Below are positions 42,691 to 51,516 of a stretch of DNA of 64,000 bases, piece after piece. A model generated the notes under the pieces. It saw only the letters and a program-made list of their open reading frames with translations. It was not told the origin of the DNA and did no database searches. The position numbers were made by a program, and so were the translations under genes. This DNA is from Bacteroidales bacterium. Its GTDB lineage: Bacteria > Bacteroidota > Bacteroidia > Bacteroidales > UBA932. How positions within the stretch are numbered: the stretch's first letter is position 1; every line of letters begins with the position of its first letter. The DNA is taken from positions 22,392-86,391 of the forward strand of contig JAAZMM010000044.1 of NCBI GenBank assembly GCA_012798805.1, written 5' to 3'.

Positions 42691-44269
42691 CTCCCAGTGC
42701 TCTTTGGACGACATTATCATTCTCCAGATAGATCGGATAAAAAGCATCATCACCCATCGGTGTATATCTGCCGATAACCGCTTTTACCTGAGTCATTAAT
42801 ATATCACCTGAAATCTTCCAATCCGATTCTGAGGGGATTATCCCATTTACCGTTGTATAATCGATGAATTCTCTCTTGAGATTATGCTCTGCAAAAAAGG
42901 CATAAAGTGCATCCATATCCTTGATGGTCCTCATTCGCGTGCGATGTCTGTCACTAAATTTGTTGGCAAACTTGACGACCATGCTTTGACGGTTGCACTT
43001 AATAAGATAATCGGTAACTCCTACCGTATCGAGAGGTACAAAAACGTCGGGAATTATGCCGCCACCACCATAAACGATCTTACCCCCCGGAGTGACATAT
43101 TTTAACGAATCATTAACTTTAATACTATCCGCACTCAACATTTCTCCATGCTCATATCGCTCGAGGATATCCATCTCATATTTATCTGAATAGGGCTTTT
43201 GAATACACCTACCCGTCGGAGTATAGAAACGGGCAACTGTCAGGCGTATGCCCGATCCATCTGAAAAATAGACCGGCTCCTGCACGAGACCCTTTCCGAA
43301 TGAGCGTAAGCCATAAATCAAAGCCCGGTCATTGTCCTGCATGGCTCCTGCGAAAATTTCACTGGAAGAAGCTGAGGCTTCATTAATGAGAACGGCCAAT
43401 TCAATATCCTTGCAACTGCCTTTTCCATCCGCTACAAGATCCTGACGTGGACGATTTTTACCCTCCATATAGACTACCAAATCGCCCTTTTCGAGAAATT
43501 CATTCGAGAGCATCATTGCCTGGTCGAGATAGCCACCCGTGTTATCCCTCAAATCGAATATTAGCCGTTTCATGCCCTTTTCACGAAGGACAAGCGTCGC
43601 CTGAAGAAACTCGAAATAACTGGTCTTGGAAAATTTGGAAAGCTTGATGAATCCCGTGGTATCATTTATCATAAATGCCACATCCACACTATGAATCGGG
43701 ATCATATCCCTTACAATAGTGAAAGGTATCAATTTATCTTCGCCCTCCCTCTTTAGTTCCAGTTTTACCTTTGTACCCCTAGGGCCTCTCATCATCGAGA
43801 CCATGGAATCCTGCTGCATACTGACTCCGGCAACATTTCTGTCATCAATCTTGATTATACGGTCTCCACTGAGCAAACCTGCTTTTTCTGAAGGGCCGCC
43901 GGCAATGACATTGGTAACTATAGCCGTGTCATTGGGAACATTGAACTGGATACCTATACCGTCAAAACCTCCTTGGAGTACTTCGTCAGCTTTTTCCAGA
44001 TCCACGGGAGGCAGATAGACCGAATGGGGATCGAGTGCTGCCAAAACAGATGGAAGGATTTTTTCCGTAACGGCCTGATGATCGATATTGTCAACATAGT
44101 CCCTATCCACACTATTTAGCACAAGCACCAGTTTGGCCCAATCATCCTTTGTGGAATCGATATTGATCACATTCTTTTTGGGGAATCTCTGAATCAGTAT
44201 GACCAGCATCACAATGATTATAATCCATACCGACACTCTCAATATTCGCATTGCTCTGTCACTGTTCAT
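42686..44269 (-). CDS. ctpA: C-terminal processing protease, S41 family
   Basis: A 527-aa envelope serine protease. Membrane anchor at about 9-27, then a S41 N-terminal domain, a PDZ domain (about 93-180, GFDGIGIQFNVPN to GPRGTKVKLEL) and the protease core with FDLRDNTGGYLDQA, INEASASSSEIFAGAMQD and SFGKGLVQ. Ser301 and Lys326 form the expected Ser/Lys dyad, 25 residues apart. The C-terminal part (about 420-527) is an extra domain usual in Bacteroidota homologues. Last gene of a msbA-ligase-deaminase-ctpA unit. Confidence 0.94.
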   Translation of the reverse strand: MNSDRAMRILRVSVWIIIIVMLVILIQRFPKKNVINIDSTKDDWAKLVLVLNSVDRDYVDNIDHQAVTEKILPSVLAALDPHSVYLPPVDLEKADEVLQGGFDGIGIQFNVPNDTAIVTNVIAGGPSEKAGLLSGDRIIKIDDRNVAGVSMQQDSMVSMMRGPRGTKVKLELKREGEDKLIPFTIVRDMIPIHSVDVAFMINDTTGFIKLSKFSKTSYFEFLQATLVLREKGMKRLIFDLRDNTGGYLDQAMMLSNEFLEKGDLVVYMEGKNRPRQDLVADGKGSCKDIELAVLINEASASSSEIFAGAMQDNDRALIYGLRSFGKGLVQEPVYFSDGSGIRLTVARFYTPTGRCIQKPYSDKYEMDILERYEHGEMLSADSIKVNDSLKYVTPGGKIVYGGGGIIPDVFVPLDTVGVTDYLIKCNRQSMVVKFANKFSDRHRTRMRTIKDMDALYAFFAEHNLKREFIDYTTVNGIIPSESDWKISGDILMTQVKAVIGRYTPMGDDAFYPIYLENDNVVQRALGE

Positions 44270-44281
44270 AATATTGGGAAA

Positions 44282-44698
44282 TTACAACTGTTCAACCTCG
44301 ATACCGGCTCTGCGAAGCAATTCAATACCGTCAGTAATGCGATACTCTTCATGATAAACCACCCTCTTTATACCCGCCTGGATTATGAGTTTCGAGCACT
44401 CCAGACAGGGGGCGGCAGTCACATAGAGAGTAGAACCCTCACTGCTATTGCCGCTCTTTGCCACTTTGGTTATTGCATTTGCCTCAGCATGAAGGACATA
44501 TGGTTTCGTAGCACCTGTTTCATCTTCACATACATTTTCAAAACCTGAAGGTGTGCCATTATATCCATCTGATATTATCATTCTGTCCTTGACGATGAGG
44601 GCCCCCACCTGTTTGCGTTTGCAGTAGGAATTTTTTGCCCAAACCTGCGCCATTTCAAGATAACTCAGGTCAAATTTATTGCGTTTTTTATTATCCAT
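44282..44698 (-). CDS. dCMP deaminase (ComEB-type zinc deaminase)
   Basis: Deaminates dCMP to dUMP for thymidylate synthesis. 138 aa with the zinc site His70-Ala-Glu72 (HAEANAI) and Pro97-Cys98-x2-Cys101 (PCLECSK). The ASCKRKQVGALIVKD-like block (CKRKQVGALIVKD) and DGYNGTPSGFENVCED are the substrate-binding parts of deoxycytidylate deaminase. Gaps of 11-12 bases to both neighbours indicate an operon with the acyl-CoA ligase and ctpA, without clear functional link. Confidence 0.93.
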   Translation of the reverse strand: MDNKKRNKFDLSYLEMAQVWAKNSYCKRKQVGALIVKDRMIISDGYNGTPSGFENVCEDETGATKPYVLHAEANAITKVAKSGNSSEGSTLYVTAAPCLECSKLIIQAGIKRVVYHEEYRITDGIELLRRAGIEVEQL

Positions 44699-44709
44699 TT
44701 TGTTCTCTA

Positions 44710-46383
44710 TCAGTTGCTTTCGGCAGGCGCGCTATTTCTCTGGTAAATGTAGCGCTTGATACTGCGTTTGGGAGTTTTCTCAAATTCTTCGGGAACAATC
44801 TCTACGCCGGCCAGTTTGCAATAGTTTGGAAGCTCGATGTTGGCAAGCTGAATGCCCTCTTGAAGTTTTTCGAGAAGTTGCTCGTGTGAGAGTCCCTCTT
44901 CACTTGCCTGGTCAAAGTCGGGATAGATAAGTGCAATCAATAAACCTTTATCCTCAACCACAAGCGATTCTACCACATAGGGCATATTATTGAGAATACT
45001 CTCCACCTCCTCCGGATAGATATTTTGGCCGGAAGGCCCGAGGATCATACTCTTACTGCGTCCCTTGAGGAAGAGATAGCCATCTGAGTCTATAATACCC
45101 ATATCACCGGTTTTCAGCCAGCCGTTGGAGAGTACCTCATCGGTAGCCTCTTTATTCTTATAATATCCGAGAAAAACATTGTCACCCTTTACATATATCT
45201 CGCCGGGAATATTTTTAGGATCCTTAGAGTCAATTTTGATTTCCATTCTGGGAGCAGCTTTTCCGCAGGAATAAAGTTTGGTCTTGTCCCATGGCGCATA
45301 TGCAATGATGGGAGCACATTCAGTCATACCATAGCCTACTGTAAAGGGGAAGTTGATTCTTTTGAAGAATGCTTCAGCTTCGCGGTTAAGGGCGGCTCCA
45401 CCAATAATCACCTCCTTAAATTTGCCTCCAAAGGCAGATACTATGCTATTGAGTATCTTTTTCTGAATCATCTGATCGATCACGGGAAGATTAAGCAGTA
45501 GTTTAATCCTATTCTTGCTGATGATGGGAGCGAGCATCCTCTTATAAATTTTCTCAATAATCAGAGGAACAGCTATAATGATGTCCGGTTTGATTGTGCC
45601 CATAGCATCAAGGATAATATTGGGGCTGGGTAGTTTGGTCAGGAAGTGCGTATGCCCTCCTACCGACATTATAAACAAAAACTCGAACATCATCCCATAC
45701 ATATGTGCAGTAGGAAGCATGGAGACAAGATTGGAGGTATTGTTAAGTTGCGGATGCACGGCCCTCGCAAAAAGAATATTGGAGTGGAGAGACCTGTAAG
45801 GAAGCATTACTCCCTTTGAAAACCCCGAAGTTCCCGATGTATAGTTAATCATCGCAAGCTCATTGGGCGAGTCCTCATAATACTTGAGATCTGCGGGGGT
45901 GAAGTTATTTGGATATTTCTTTCCGAATAATTCATTCAAATGCTCCCTTGTATGAATATATTTTTCATCTCTTGCATATGCGACCTGCATATCTCTCATC
46001 AATAAGACTGCCTCCACTTCAGGCATTTCATCAATGTTCAGATTCTCCCAGATCGAATTTCCGACAAAGAGGAGCTTTGAGTCGGAGTGATTGACCAGAT
46101 GATGAATATTTGCCGGTTTAAATTCATGTAGAATGGGCACGGGCACGGCCCCATAGGTTAGTACAGCAAGGAAAGCCACTCCCCAGTTGGACTGGTTGCG
46201 GCTACAGATTGCGATTTTATCACCTTTGGCTATATCGCAATTTTCAAAGAGAATATGCAATTTAGCGATTCTTCTTGCAACATCGCGATAATTAAGAGTG
46301 AGACCTTTGTAATCAGAGAGTGCCGGGCAATCCCAGTTCTTCTTAAAACTCTCTTCGAATAATTTGTTGACAGATTTTTTCAT
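44710..46383 (-). CDS. AMP-binding acyl-CoA ligase (long-chain type)
   Basis: A 557-aa adenylate-forming enzyme that should activate fatty acids with CoA. Motifs: YTSGTSGFSKGVM (A3, about 180-192), SMLPTAHMYGMMFEFL, GYGMTECAPIIAY (A5), GEIYVKGDNVFLGYYKN, LKTGDMGIIDSDGYLFLKG (A7-A8) and the C-terminal SILGPSGQNIYPEEVE region. The catalytic lysine lies near KRSIKRYIYQR at the end. Substrate chain length is inferred. Between msbA and the dCMP deaminase gene with 9-11 base gaps; a role in lipid recycling next to an MsbA-type exporter is plausible. Confidence 0.9.
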   Translation of the reverse strand: MKKSVNKLFEESFKKNWDCPALSDYKGLTLNYRDVARRIAKLHILFENCDIAKGDKIAICSRNQSNWGVAFLAVLTYGAVPVPILHEFKPANIHHLVNHSDSKLLFVGNSIWENLNIDEMPEVEAVLLMRDMQVAYARDEKYIHTREHLNELFGKKYPNNFTPADLKYYEDSPNELAMINYTSGTSGFSKGVMLPYRSLHSNILFARAVHPQLNNTSNLVSMLPTAHMYGMMFEFLFIMSVGGHTHFLTKLPSPNIILDAMGTIKPDIIIAVPLIIEKIYKRMLAPIISKNRIKLLLNLPVIDQMIQKKILNSIVSAFGGKFKEVIIGGAALNREAEAFFKRINFPFTVGYGMTECAPIIAYAPWDKTKLYSCGKAAPRMEIKIDSKDPKNIPGEIYVKGDNVFLGYYKNKEATDEVLSNGWLKTGDMGIIDSDGYLFLKGRSKSMILGPSGQNIYPEEVESILNNMPYVVESLVVEDKGLLIALIYPDFDQASEEGLSHEQLLEKLQEGIQLANIELPNYCKLAGVEIVPEEFEKTPKRSIKRYIYQRNSAPAESN

Positions 46384-46392
46384 CAGTTATCA

Positions 46393-48219
46393 TTATGCAA
46401 AGGCCTGGAGTTCGCAAAGATGCGAATAAAGGCCTTGGTTATTAATCAATGTATCATGATCTCCACGCTCAACTATAACGCCATTTCGCAGGACTATTAT
46501 CTCATCTGCATGGCGAATTGTGGAGAGACGGTGTGCAATTACAAGTGAGGTGCGATTTCTCATAAGGTTGGAAAGCGCCTCCTGTACAAGTCGCTCGCTT
46601 TCTGTATCAAGTGCAGAGGTAGCCTCATCGAGAATAAGGATCGGAGGGTTTTTAAGCACAGCACGTGCAATAGCCAACCTCTGTCTCTGACCTCCTGATA
46701 GTTTGGCTCCCCTATCTCCGATATTTGTTTGGTAACCCTCTTCCGTCTGCATTATAAATTCATGCGCATTTGCAATTCTCGCTGCAGCTTCTATCTGCTC
46801 CTGCAAGACATTCTCCATACCAAAGGAGATATTATTGGCAATGGAATCATTAAAAAGAATAGGCTCCTGAGTAACCACCCCCATCTGTGATATGAGATCA
46901 GCTATCTTGTACCTGCGGATATCAATCCCATCAAGCTCGATGGAACCGCCGTTAACATCCCAAAACCTGGGCAGGAGGTCAGCCATTGTGGATTTTCCGG
47001 CTCCTGAGGGACCTACGACTGCCACCATTTTCCCTTTGGGAATAGTAAAAGAAATGTTCTTTAGTACCGGTTCATCAGTATAACTGAAAAAGACATTTTT
47101 ATACTCGATGGAGTGCTCAAATGAGGTAAGCGGAATGGGGTTGGGATCCTCTTTGATAATAGAAGGAGCATCCAGTATATCAAAAATCCTTTGCCCTGAA
47201 ACAAGTCCTTTTTGCACGGCAGCAAAAGAGTTGGCCATTGCTTTGGCCGGCTCCAGCACCTTCCAGTAAAAACCGATATAGACTATAAATTGGGGCCATG
47301 TCATACCAAGATTGCCCTGAAAATTGAGCCACCCACCATAAAAGAGCACCATTGCAGCTATGGAAATCCCGAGAAACTCCGAAGTAGGCGATGCAAGCTC
47401 CTGTCTGTTGGAAACCTGCCTGCTCACCTTGCGATGGCGCTCATTATAACGTTCAAAGCGCTTTTCAACATATTTCTGCGCATTGAAAGCCTTAATTATC
47501 CTCGATCCGGAAATAGCCTCTTCATACTGGCTTAGAATATGGCCCATCAATGATTGCGTCTCTACAGAGCCTCTGCGAAGTTTGCGGGTGAGACGGGTAA
47601 CCATAAGTGCAGAAATCGGCAGGGCAATTAGCGAAACCGCAGTCAGTCGCGGTGACATGTAGAAAAGCATTGCCAAAAATCCCAGTGCAAGCAATGGCTC
47701 CCGAAACATCACATGGAAGCTGCTGGCAACACTATTTTGCACCTCATTGACATCATTGGAGATACTTGAAAGGATATCCCCTTTCTTTCTGTTGTTGAAA
47801 TATCCTATATCTAGAGAAGCTATCTTACTATAAAGGTCCTTCCGGATATTCTTCATCAGATTTGTCTTCATGCTTACCAAAATTCTCTGGGAAAGATATC
47901 TGCAGACATCTGAAAAGAAACAGGCCACAATCAACGAGAGCGACACGAAGAGCAGAGCCTTGATCACCCCGCCGGAAGCAGCAATGGAGGAAAGAAAATA
48001 TGAAAAGAGATCGTTGACATACTGAAGAGTGAGAGAAAATTCGGGCCTTGCTACTGTTTGAGGAATGGTATCCGACTCAAAAAGCACGGTCAAAAAGGGA
48101 CCAAGGAGAGCATAATTGGCAATACCGAATATTACGGAGAATATCGACAAAACCAGATATCCGGGCCAGTACCTCCCCCACGGCTTCGCATATCCCAGTA
48201 TTCTCTTAAATGTATCCAT
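46393..48219 (-). CDS. ABC transporter, MsbA-type lipid exporter (TMD-NBD fusion)
   Basis: A 608-aa half-transporter that works as a homodimer in the inner membrane. The transmembrane part (about 1-340) has six helices, with RKDLYSKIASLDIGYFNNRKKGDILSSISNDV split over the first coupling helix. The ATPase has Walker A VGPSGAGKSTM (about 394), Q-loop VTQEPILFNDS, signature LSGGQRQRLAIARAV, Walker B ILILDEATSALD and IAHRLSTI. MsbA moves lipid A or phospholipids; other substrates are possible. First gene of its operon, with a promoter at 48254-48287. Confidence 0.9.
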   Translation of the reverse strand: MDTFKRILGYAKPWGRYWPGYLVLSIFSVIFGIANYALLGPFLTVLFESDTIPQTVARPEFSLTLQYVNDLFSYFLSSIAASGGVIKALLFVSLSLIVACFFSDVCRYLSQRILVSMKTNLMKNIRKDLYSKIASLDIGYFNNRKKGDILSSISNDVNEVQNSVASSFHVMFREPLLALGFLAMLFYMSPRLTAVSLIALPISALMVTRLTRKLRRGSVETQSLMGHILSQYEEAISGSRIIKAFNAQKYVEKRFERYNERHRKVSRQVSNRQELASPTSEFLGISIAAMVLFYGGWLNFQGNLGMTWPQFIVYIGFYWKVLEPAKAMANSFAAVQKGLVSGQRIFDILDAPSIIKEDPNPIPLTSFEHSIEYKNVFFSYTDEPVLKNISFTIPKGKMVAVVGPSGAGKSTMADLLPRFWDVNGGSIELDGIDIRRYKIADLISQMGVVTQEPILFNDSIANNISFGMENVLQEQIEAAARIANAHEFIMQTEEGYQTNIGDRGAKLSGGQRQRLAIARAVLKNPPILILDEATSALDTESERLVQEALSNLMRNRTSLVIAHRLSTIRHADEIIVLRNGVIVERGDHDTLINNQGLYSHLCELQAFA

Positions 48220-48253
48220 TTTTTATAATAGATGCCAAAATAGTTACAATTTA

Positions 48254-48287
48254 CAAATTTACGAAAAAATTATGCCAGAAAGGCAAA
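48254..48287 (-). promoter_or_regulatory. Promoter of the msbA-type operon
   Basis: Minus strand: TTTG (48284-48287), 22 bases, TAAATTTG (48254-48261), 35 bases before the ATG at 48219. The rest of the gap to 48349 holds the repeat listed next and no gene. Confidence 0.6.
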
Positions 48288-48315
48288 TACTGAAATAGTT
48301 TCGACTTAGGAGAAA

Positions 48316-48349
48316 TGGGCCCGCAATTCGCAACCCGTAACTGGCAACT
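48316..48349 (-). repeat. G-rich intergenic repeat next to a terminator
   Basis: On the minus strand this reads AGTTGCCAGTTACGGGTTGC and continues with similar units, directly after the T-tract of the terminator at 48350-48377. The block at 58259-58309 has the same layout: a terminator T-tract, then AGTTGC, GTTAC and GTTGCG units. Confidence 0.6.
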
Positions 48350-48377
48350 AAAAAGGCGACCACCTGGCCGCCTTTTT
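48350..48377 (-). terminator. Rho-independent terminator of the FKBP gene
   Basis: AAAAAGGCG (48350-48358) pairs with CGCCTTTTT (48369-48377) around a 10-base loop, and works in both directions by sequence. It lies 21 bases after the FKBP stop on the minus strand. Confidence 0.8.
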
Positions 48378-48398
48378 ATATAATCTATTCTTTCAGAC

Positions 48399-49130
48399 TT
48401 ATTCTTCCTCTGCTTCTGCGGGAACTATGCGAATAAGTTCCACTTTAAACTTCAAAGTCTCATTAGGACCAATGTTGCTACCTGCGCCACGCTCACCATA
48501 AGCAAGATTGGCGGGGATCCAGAGAGTGATCTCACCACCCTCATCAATAAGCTGAAGACCTTCTGTCCAACCCTGGATAACATACTGTAGAGAGAATGTT
48601 GCAGACTCTCCTCTTTGATAGGAAGAGTCAAACACAGTACCATCTAGGAGGGTGCCTTCATAGTTACACTCAACAGTGTTTTCAGCTGTGGGAAATACAC
48701 CATTACCCGCTCTTTCGATCCTATATTGCAGACCGGATTCTGTTGTTACCACACCTTCATTTTTGGCATTATTCTCGAGAAACTCCCGGCCTTTGGTAAT
48801 AGCCTCTTCACCTTTGATCTTGGTGCGAGTCTCAAGAAATTTGTTGATTGCAGCGTAAGATTCGCTACCGATACGATTTACCTCCTGTGGATCTATCTTA
48901 CCCATAGACAAAACATCCTTCATGCCGGCTACAATCTCATTAAAGTTGAGTGAGCCGAAATCGCTCATTGAAATGGCCATTCCGAAGTTCTGACCAAGAG
49001 CATAACTCACCGAATCAACCTGAGCTTTTGTGATGCCTTCAGGCTGGCCTTCATCGGAAGTCTGGGCGGAGCAAGAAAACATTATCATCGCTCCGAGAGC
49101 GCAAATAGCGCAAAATTTGATTATTCTCAT
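48399..49130 (-). CDS. FKBP-type peptidyl-prolyl cis-trans isomerase, lipoprotein
   Basis: A 243-aa envelope folding catalyst. Lipobox IMFSC with Cys20, FKBP_N dimerisation helices (about 35-125, ending REFLENNAKNEGV), then the FKBP domain (about 130-238: GLQYRIERAGNG, VECNYEGTLLDGTVFDSSYQRGE split before VIQGWTEGLQLIDEGG, and WIPANLAYGERGAG). This is the FkpA/Mip layout. Single-gene unit with its own promoter and terminator. Confidence 0.93.
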   Translation of the reverse strand: MRIIKFCAICALGAMIMFSCSAQTSDEGQPEGITKAQVDSVSYALGQNFGMAISMSDFGSLNFNEIVAGMKDVLSMGKIDPQEVNRIGSESYAAINKFLETRTKIKGEEAITKGREFLENNAKNEGVVTTESGLQYRIERAGNGVFPTAENTVECNYEGTLLDGTVFDSSYQRGESATFSLQYVIQGWTEGLQLIDEGGEITLWIPANLAYGERGAGSNIGPNETLKFKVELIRIVPAEAEEE

Positions 49131-49183
49131 ACTGTTTTATAGTTAATATTATTGATTTGTGATTGCTTTAAAAAAATAATTTA

Positions 49184-49214
49184 CAAATATATTGATTTTT
49201 ATAAAATATCACAA
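49184..49214 (-). promoter_or_regulatory. Promoter of the FKBP gene
   Basis: Minus strand: TTG (49212-49214), 20 bases, TATATTTG (49184-49191), 53 bases before the ATG at 49130. Confidence 0.65.
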
Positions 49215-49308
49215 TTCGTCGCTTTTATTCCGCTTCTGGGAGAACAAATATTTTACAATAAGGAAAATATTGTTTAATTTAGTAAAATCAAAGGCAAATC
49301 TTTTGTAT

Positions 49309-51516
49309 ATGAAAATTACCTCAGAAGAACTACATAAAAAGCTGAAGGAATTTTTCGGATTTAATTCCTTCAAGGGAGATCAGGAAGAGATAATAAAACA
49401 TCTGATAGCAGGCAATGACGCTTTTGTGCTGATGCCTACGGGTGGCGGTAAATCTCTTTGCTACCAGCTTCCGGCTTTATGTCTGGAAGGTACTGCTATT
49501 GTCATTTCTCCGCTTATTGCACTCATGAAAAATCAAGTTGATGCCATACGCGGATTTATCCACAATCAGGAGGGAGTAGCTCATTTCCTCAACTCTTCCC
49601 TCAATAAGACACAGGTTGCCGAGGTTAAGGATGATCTTCTCAAAGGCATTACCAAACTGTTATATGTAGCTCCTGAGTCCCTTACTAAAGAGGATAATAT
49701 ACAATTCCTCAAACAGCTTAAGATCTCATTTTATGCTGTTGACGAAGCCCACTGTATCTCCGAATGGGGACATGACTTCCGCCCTGAATACCGTAAAATT
49801 CACAATATCGTGCAGGAAATCGGTGAAGCACCACTAATTGCACTTACCGCTACTGCCACACCTAAAGTTCAATCCGATATACAGAAGAACCTCTGCATGA
49901 CAGAGGCACGGGTCTTTAAGTCTTCATTCAACCGCCCCAATCTCTATTATGAAATACGCGACAAAGCAAATCCCAAAAGGGATATCGTCAAGTTTATCAA
50001 GGAGAATCCCGGCAAAAGCGGCATCATCTACTGCCTCAGCCGCAAACGTGTTGAAGAGATAGCGGAGTTTCTCAATGTAAATGGCATCAAGGCTCTTCCC
50101 TATCACGCCGGTATGGACTCCAATACCCGCAGCCAAAATCAGGATATGTTCCTGATGGAAGAGGTGGACGTAATAGTTGCTACCATAGCTTTTGGGATGG
50201 GAATAGATAAGCCTGATGTAAGATTTGTCATACATTACGACATTCCAAAGAGTCTTGAGGGTTACTACCAGGAGACCGGACGTGCGGGCAGAGATGACCA
50301 GGAAGGACAATGTATTGCATTCTACAGTTATAAGGATATTCTTCGCCTCAAGAAATTCATGCAGGGCAAACCCATTTCCGAACAGGAGATTGGCAACCAA
50401 CTGCTGATGGAGACGGTTGCTTATGCCGAGTCGAACCAGTGCCGCCGCAAGATTCTGCTCAATTATTTTGGGGAAAAATATCTCCAGGACAGTTGTGGTA
50501 ATTGTGACAACTGCCTCCATCCCAAGAAACATTTCGACGGTCAGGAGCAGATGCTCACTGTCATGGAGCTTATTCTCTCTCTCTCCGAGAATTTTGTGGA
50601 AGAACATTTGGCAAATATTCTTGCAGGAGTAACCAACTCCAAAATCAATTCATACAAACACAACAAACACGAACTATTTGGCATCGGCAAGGATCAAGGA
50701 GTTCGATTCTGGGCAGCCATTATCCGTCAGGGAGTAGTCCTGCGGCTGCTGGATAAGGATATTGAGCGTTATGGCCTTATAAGCGTTACTGAGCAAGGAA
50801 AAGCCTTCTATGACTCACCCCACACTCTGATGCTCACCGGAGAGAGAACATTTTCGGAGTATGATGATGACGATGATGATGACTTTGGCATCTCCGGAGC
50901 CAGGCCCACCGCTTCCGGTGGAGGCGACCCCGAGCTTCTGGCAATCCTCAAGGATCTGCGTAGAAGTGAATCAAAGAGGCTCAATCTTCCCCCCTGGATT
51001 ATCTTCTCCGACCCCTCTCTTGAGGATATTTGCATTCAGTATCCCATTACAATTGACGAACTCAAGAATTGCCAGGGAGTGGGTGAAGGAAAGGCACGCA
51101 AATATGGAGAACCCTTCCTGAAGGTCATCGCCAAATATGTGGAGGAAAATGAAATTGATCGTCCTGATGACTTCGTTATTCGTACGGTAGTCAATCGTTC
51201 TGCAAACAAGGTATATATCATAAAGTGTATCGACAGGCGCCTGCCTTTAGAAGATATCGCTCGTGCCAGAGATATGGATCTGGAAGAACTTATTGAGGAA
51301 GTGGAATCAATCGTAGGATCCGGCACCAGGCTAAACATTGATTATTATATTCGCCAGACTATTGACGAAGACAAAATCTATGATATCTACACCTATTTCA
51401 GAGAGGAGGCAGTCTCAGACTCGGTCAACGATGCTCTCAAGGAGCTCGGCCATGACTATACGGAAGAGGAGGTCAGACTGGTAAGGATTAAGTTTATGTC
51501 AGAGCTGGGCAATTGA
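49309..51516 (+). CDS. recQ: ATP-dependent DNA helicase RecQ
   Basis: 3'-5' helicase for recombination and fork repair. The ATG at 49309 (MKITSEELHKKLKEFFGF) gives 735 aa; the 39-residue extension upstream is AT-rich and lacks homologous features. Walker A PTGGGKSLCYQ (about 43-53), DEAH in AVDEAHCISEWGHDFRPEY, helicase C domain with GYYQETGRAGRD, and a zinc site in QCRRKILLNYFGEKYLQDSCGNCDNC-type spacing (four cysteines near 380-405). RQC, an HRDC domain (about 545-625, after a run of seven Asp) and a C-terminal helix-turn-helix domain follow. The last 61 bases overlap miaA on the other strand. Confidence 0.95.
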   Translation: MKITSEELHKKLKEFFGFNSFKGDQEEIIKHLIAGNDAFVLMPTGGGKSLCYQLPALCLEGTAIVISPLIALMKNQVDAIRGFIHNQEGVAHFLNSSLNKTQVAEVKDDLLKGITKLLYVAPESLTKEDNIQFLKQLKISFYAVDEAHCISEWGHDFRPEYRKIHNIVQEIGEAPLIALTATATPKVQSDIQKNLCMTEARVFKSSFNRPNLYYEIRDKANPKRDIVKFIKENPGKSGIIYCLSRKRVEEIAEFLNVNGIKALPYHAGMDSNTRSQNQDMFLMEEVDVIVATIAFGMGIDKPDVRFVIHYDIPKSLEGYYQETGRAGRDDQEGQCIAFYSYKDILRLKKFMQGKPISEQEIGNQLLMETVAYAESNQCRRKILLNYFGEKYLQDSCGNCDNCLHPKKHFDGQEQMLTVMELILSLSENFVEEHLANILAGVTNSKINSYKHNKHELFGIGKDQGVRFWAAIIRQGVVLRLLDKDIERYGLISVTEQGKAFYDSPHTLMLTGERTFSEYDDDDDDDFGISGARPTASGGGDPELLAILKDLRRSESKRLNLPPWIIFSDPSLEDICIQYPITIDELKNCQGVGEGKARKYGEPFLKVIAKYVEENEIDRPDDFVIRTVVNRSANKVYIIKCIDRRLPLEDIARARDMDLEELIEEVESIVGSGTRLNIDYYIRQTIDEDKIYDIYTYFREEAVSDSVNDALKELGHDYTEEEVRLVRIKFMSELGN

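Noticed and set aside
44282-48219. Defence-type operon of ABC exporter, acyl ligase, deaminase and protease
   Set aside because: Each protein matches a common housekeeping family; the tight spacing is ordinary for this genome.
49924-50607. Minus-strand frame of 227 codons opposite recQ
   Set aside because: Antisense shadow of the RecQ helicase domains.
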